Shown: piece after piece, positions 63,188-64,000 of the stretch
How positions within the stretch are numbered: the first letter of the stretch is position 1
How the letters are laid out: every line of letters starts with the position of its first letter
From: Clostridium_AD sp937920395
GTDB lineage: Bacteria > Bacillota > Clostridia > Clostridiales > Clostridiaceae
DNA: 64,000 nucleotides
Direction of reading: 5' to 3'
Assembly: GCA_052274345.1 (NCBI GenBank)
Contig: DAVZGP010000015.1
Span: forward strand, 4,887-68,886
Notes under the pieces: generated by a model
Database searches by the model: none
What the model saw: the letters and a program-made list of their open reading frames with translations, nothing else
What the model was told of the DNA's origin: nothing
Translations under genes and position numbers: made by a program

Positions 63188-63637
63188 TCAACTAACAACT
63201 TTAAAAAATAATAGTAATACTAAGATAAAAGGAATAAATGTTGCTGGGAATCCTTTATACCATTTTTTATTATATATAAAAGAAACTATAATCCAATTTA
63301 TTGTACATCCTAAGAATATTAGACATGTACCATAAAATAAAAAGCAAGAATTGTTACTTATTTTATATATACCTGAAAGCAATATTGTATAAAACAAAAA
63401 ATCTCCTAATCCTTTTGTTGGTATTGGTTTTTTATCTTTAAATGACTTACCATATACAATTAATTTCCACATCAAATTTTTGTTTGCCATAACTTTAGCA
63501 TTTGTAGTTTTTGACCCAATTTTTGTGAAACTGATAATATAAAATATTGATACTCCCATACCAATTGCAATTAAATTGGATATTGAAATAATTTTACCGA
63601 TTATAATTCCAATACAAATCACACATATCAAACACAC
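63188..63637 (-). CDS. Short presenilin/SPP-like GxGD membrane protein
   Basis: A 149-residue protein with five hydrophobic segments. At 76-79 is GLGD within GLGDFLFYTILL, near-identical to the TM7 motif of presenilin (GLGDFIFYSVL), and P131-A132-T133 in GFPATFIPF is placed like the PAL motif. The TM6 site that should read Y-D reads SIFYIISF, so the first catalytic Asp is missing. There is no upstream ATG with a ribosome binding site (the ORF opens on GTG), so the N-terminus may be lost or the start is downstream. It may be a degenerate or non-proteolytic relative. The family call is from motif reading only. Confidence 0.55.
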   Translation of the reverse strand: MCLICVICIGIIIGKIISISNLIAIGMGVSIFYIISFTKIGSKTTNAKVMANKNLMWKLIVYGKSFKDKKPIPTKGLGDFLFYTILLSGIYKISNNSCFLFYGTCLIFLGCTINWIIVSFIYNKKWYKGFPATFIPFILVLLLFFKVVS

Positions 63638-63836
63638 CCAACTATTAATAATTAAATGTTATTTATGATATTTTACTTGTCGCATTTATAGCTAATATTA
63701 GTTAGTTACTAATAAACAATAAACCAATAATGTTGGCATTTGATTTGTGTAATGACATATAGGTTTCTATTTTTTATATCTATACTTGATTCATAGATAT
63801 AAAAAAATAACATCTATAAAGGTGAGTTGCAAAATT

Positions 63837-63866
63837 AAAAGAATCCCCATTTCTGAGGATTCTTTT
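63837..63866 (-). terminator. Terminator before the gene at the right edge
   Basis: AAAAGAATCC at 63837-63846 pairs with GGATTCTTTT at 63857-63866. It lies 31 bases past the stop of the minus-strand gene at 63897. Confidence 0.7.
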
Positions 63867-63896
63867 AAGCGTACACTATTATATTGTCGTCATATT

Positions 63897-64000
63897 TTAC
63901 CTACTAACTTTTCCTAAACCGTCACCATTCATAAGTTTCATTACTTCGTCTACAGATGAAAGGTTGACATCACCATTCATGCAATATTTAAGACATGAAC
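63897..64000 (-). CDS. C-terminal end of an unidentified gene (partial)
   Basis: The frame opens from the window edge and ends at TAA 63897-63899 with 34 codons: SCLKYCMNGDVNLSS, VDEVMKLMNGDGLGKVSR. Two cysteines near the edge (CxxxC) hint at a metal site. Too short for identification. It is followed by a good terminator, which supports a real gene end. Confidence 0.6.
   Translation of the reverse strand, partial: SCLKYCMNGDVNLSSVDEVMKLMNGDGLGKVSR

Overview
The window looks like a chromosomal segment of a Clostridium-type, spore-forming, low-GC anaerobe. It is strongly AT-rich, ribosome binding sites are of the AAGGAGG type, and it carries a group-B-like [FeFe] hydrogenase, the oxygen-sensitive ThiH route to thiazole, clostridial LexA and BioY arrangements, and a set of genes behind sigma-K-type sporulation promoters. 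No rRNA, tRNA or complete insertion sequence was seen.

Layout. 0-7 kb: probable spore-surface region with two DUF4489-like proteins, two tandem Cys-rich paralogues, two repeat-rich propeller-like proteins and a DUF3343 protein. Five of these transcription units carry AC-N16-CATAnnnTA promoters. 7-14 kb: a membrane transporter, an ArsC/Spx-like protein, bioY with a BirA operator, a YpgQ-like HD phosphohydrolase, a small XRE regulator and an OmpR-type two-component system. 14-20 kb: an RHH/coiled-coil protein, a frameshifted FabH-like gene with a small STAS-like partner, an ABC exporter and a family 4 uracil-DNA glycosylase. 20-23 kb: thiS-thiG-thiH-thiE behind a terminator-embedded element that fits the HMP-PP (thiS motif) riboswitch; thiF is absent.

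23.3-36.7 kb: a complete type I-C CRISPR-Cas locus, cas3-cas5c-cas8c-cas7c-cas4-cas1-cas2. It is followed by an array of 77 visible 32-bp repeats, interrupted by two 100-N assembly gaps. The array has a tandem two-spacer duplication, two pairs of related but non-identical spacers, and a decayed trailer end. 36.7-41.5 kb: a peptide-deformylase-like gene with a substituted motif 1, flanked by two copies of a 42-bp hairpin; a ClpX-like ATPase without the zinc-binding domain; and the hydrogenase.

41.5-52.7 kb: mostly housekeeping and repair genes (phosphoesterase, HsmA-like protein, glycerol-1-phosphate dehydrogenase, serine recombinase, GNAT, Nudix, alkyltransferase-like protein, purB, Xer recombinase, lexA with its operator, a methionine gamma-lyase-family protein). 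52.7-56.5 kb: an SDR-like protein and a two-gene operon of paired P-loop ATPases preceded by a 28-codon peptide ORF. 56.5-61.1 kb: small conserved proteins and three consecutive disrupted genes (MTA/SAH nucleosidase, a small protein, a DinG-like helicase). 61.9-64 kb: a RodA/FtsW gene, a short presenilin-like GxGD membrane protein, and the end of an unidentified gene.

The least ordinary items are the presenilin-like protein, the paired ATPase operon with its upstream peptide ORF, the ClpX paralogue, the Cys-only FabH relative, the HMP-PP riboswitch with a thiF-less operon, and the cluster of disrupted genes. All family assignments come from reading motifs by eye; no database search was possible.
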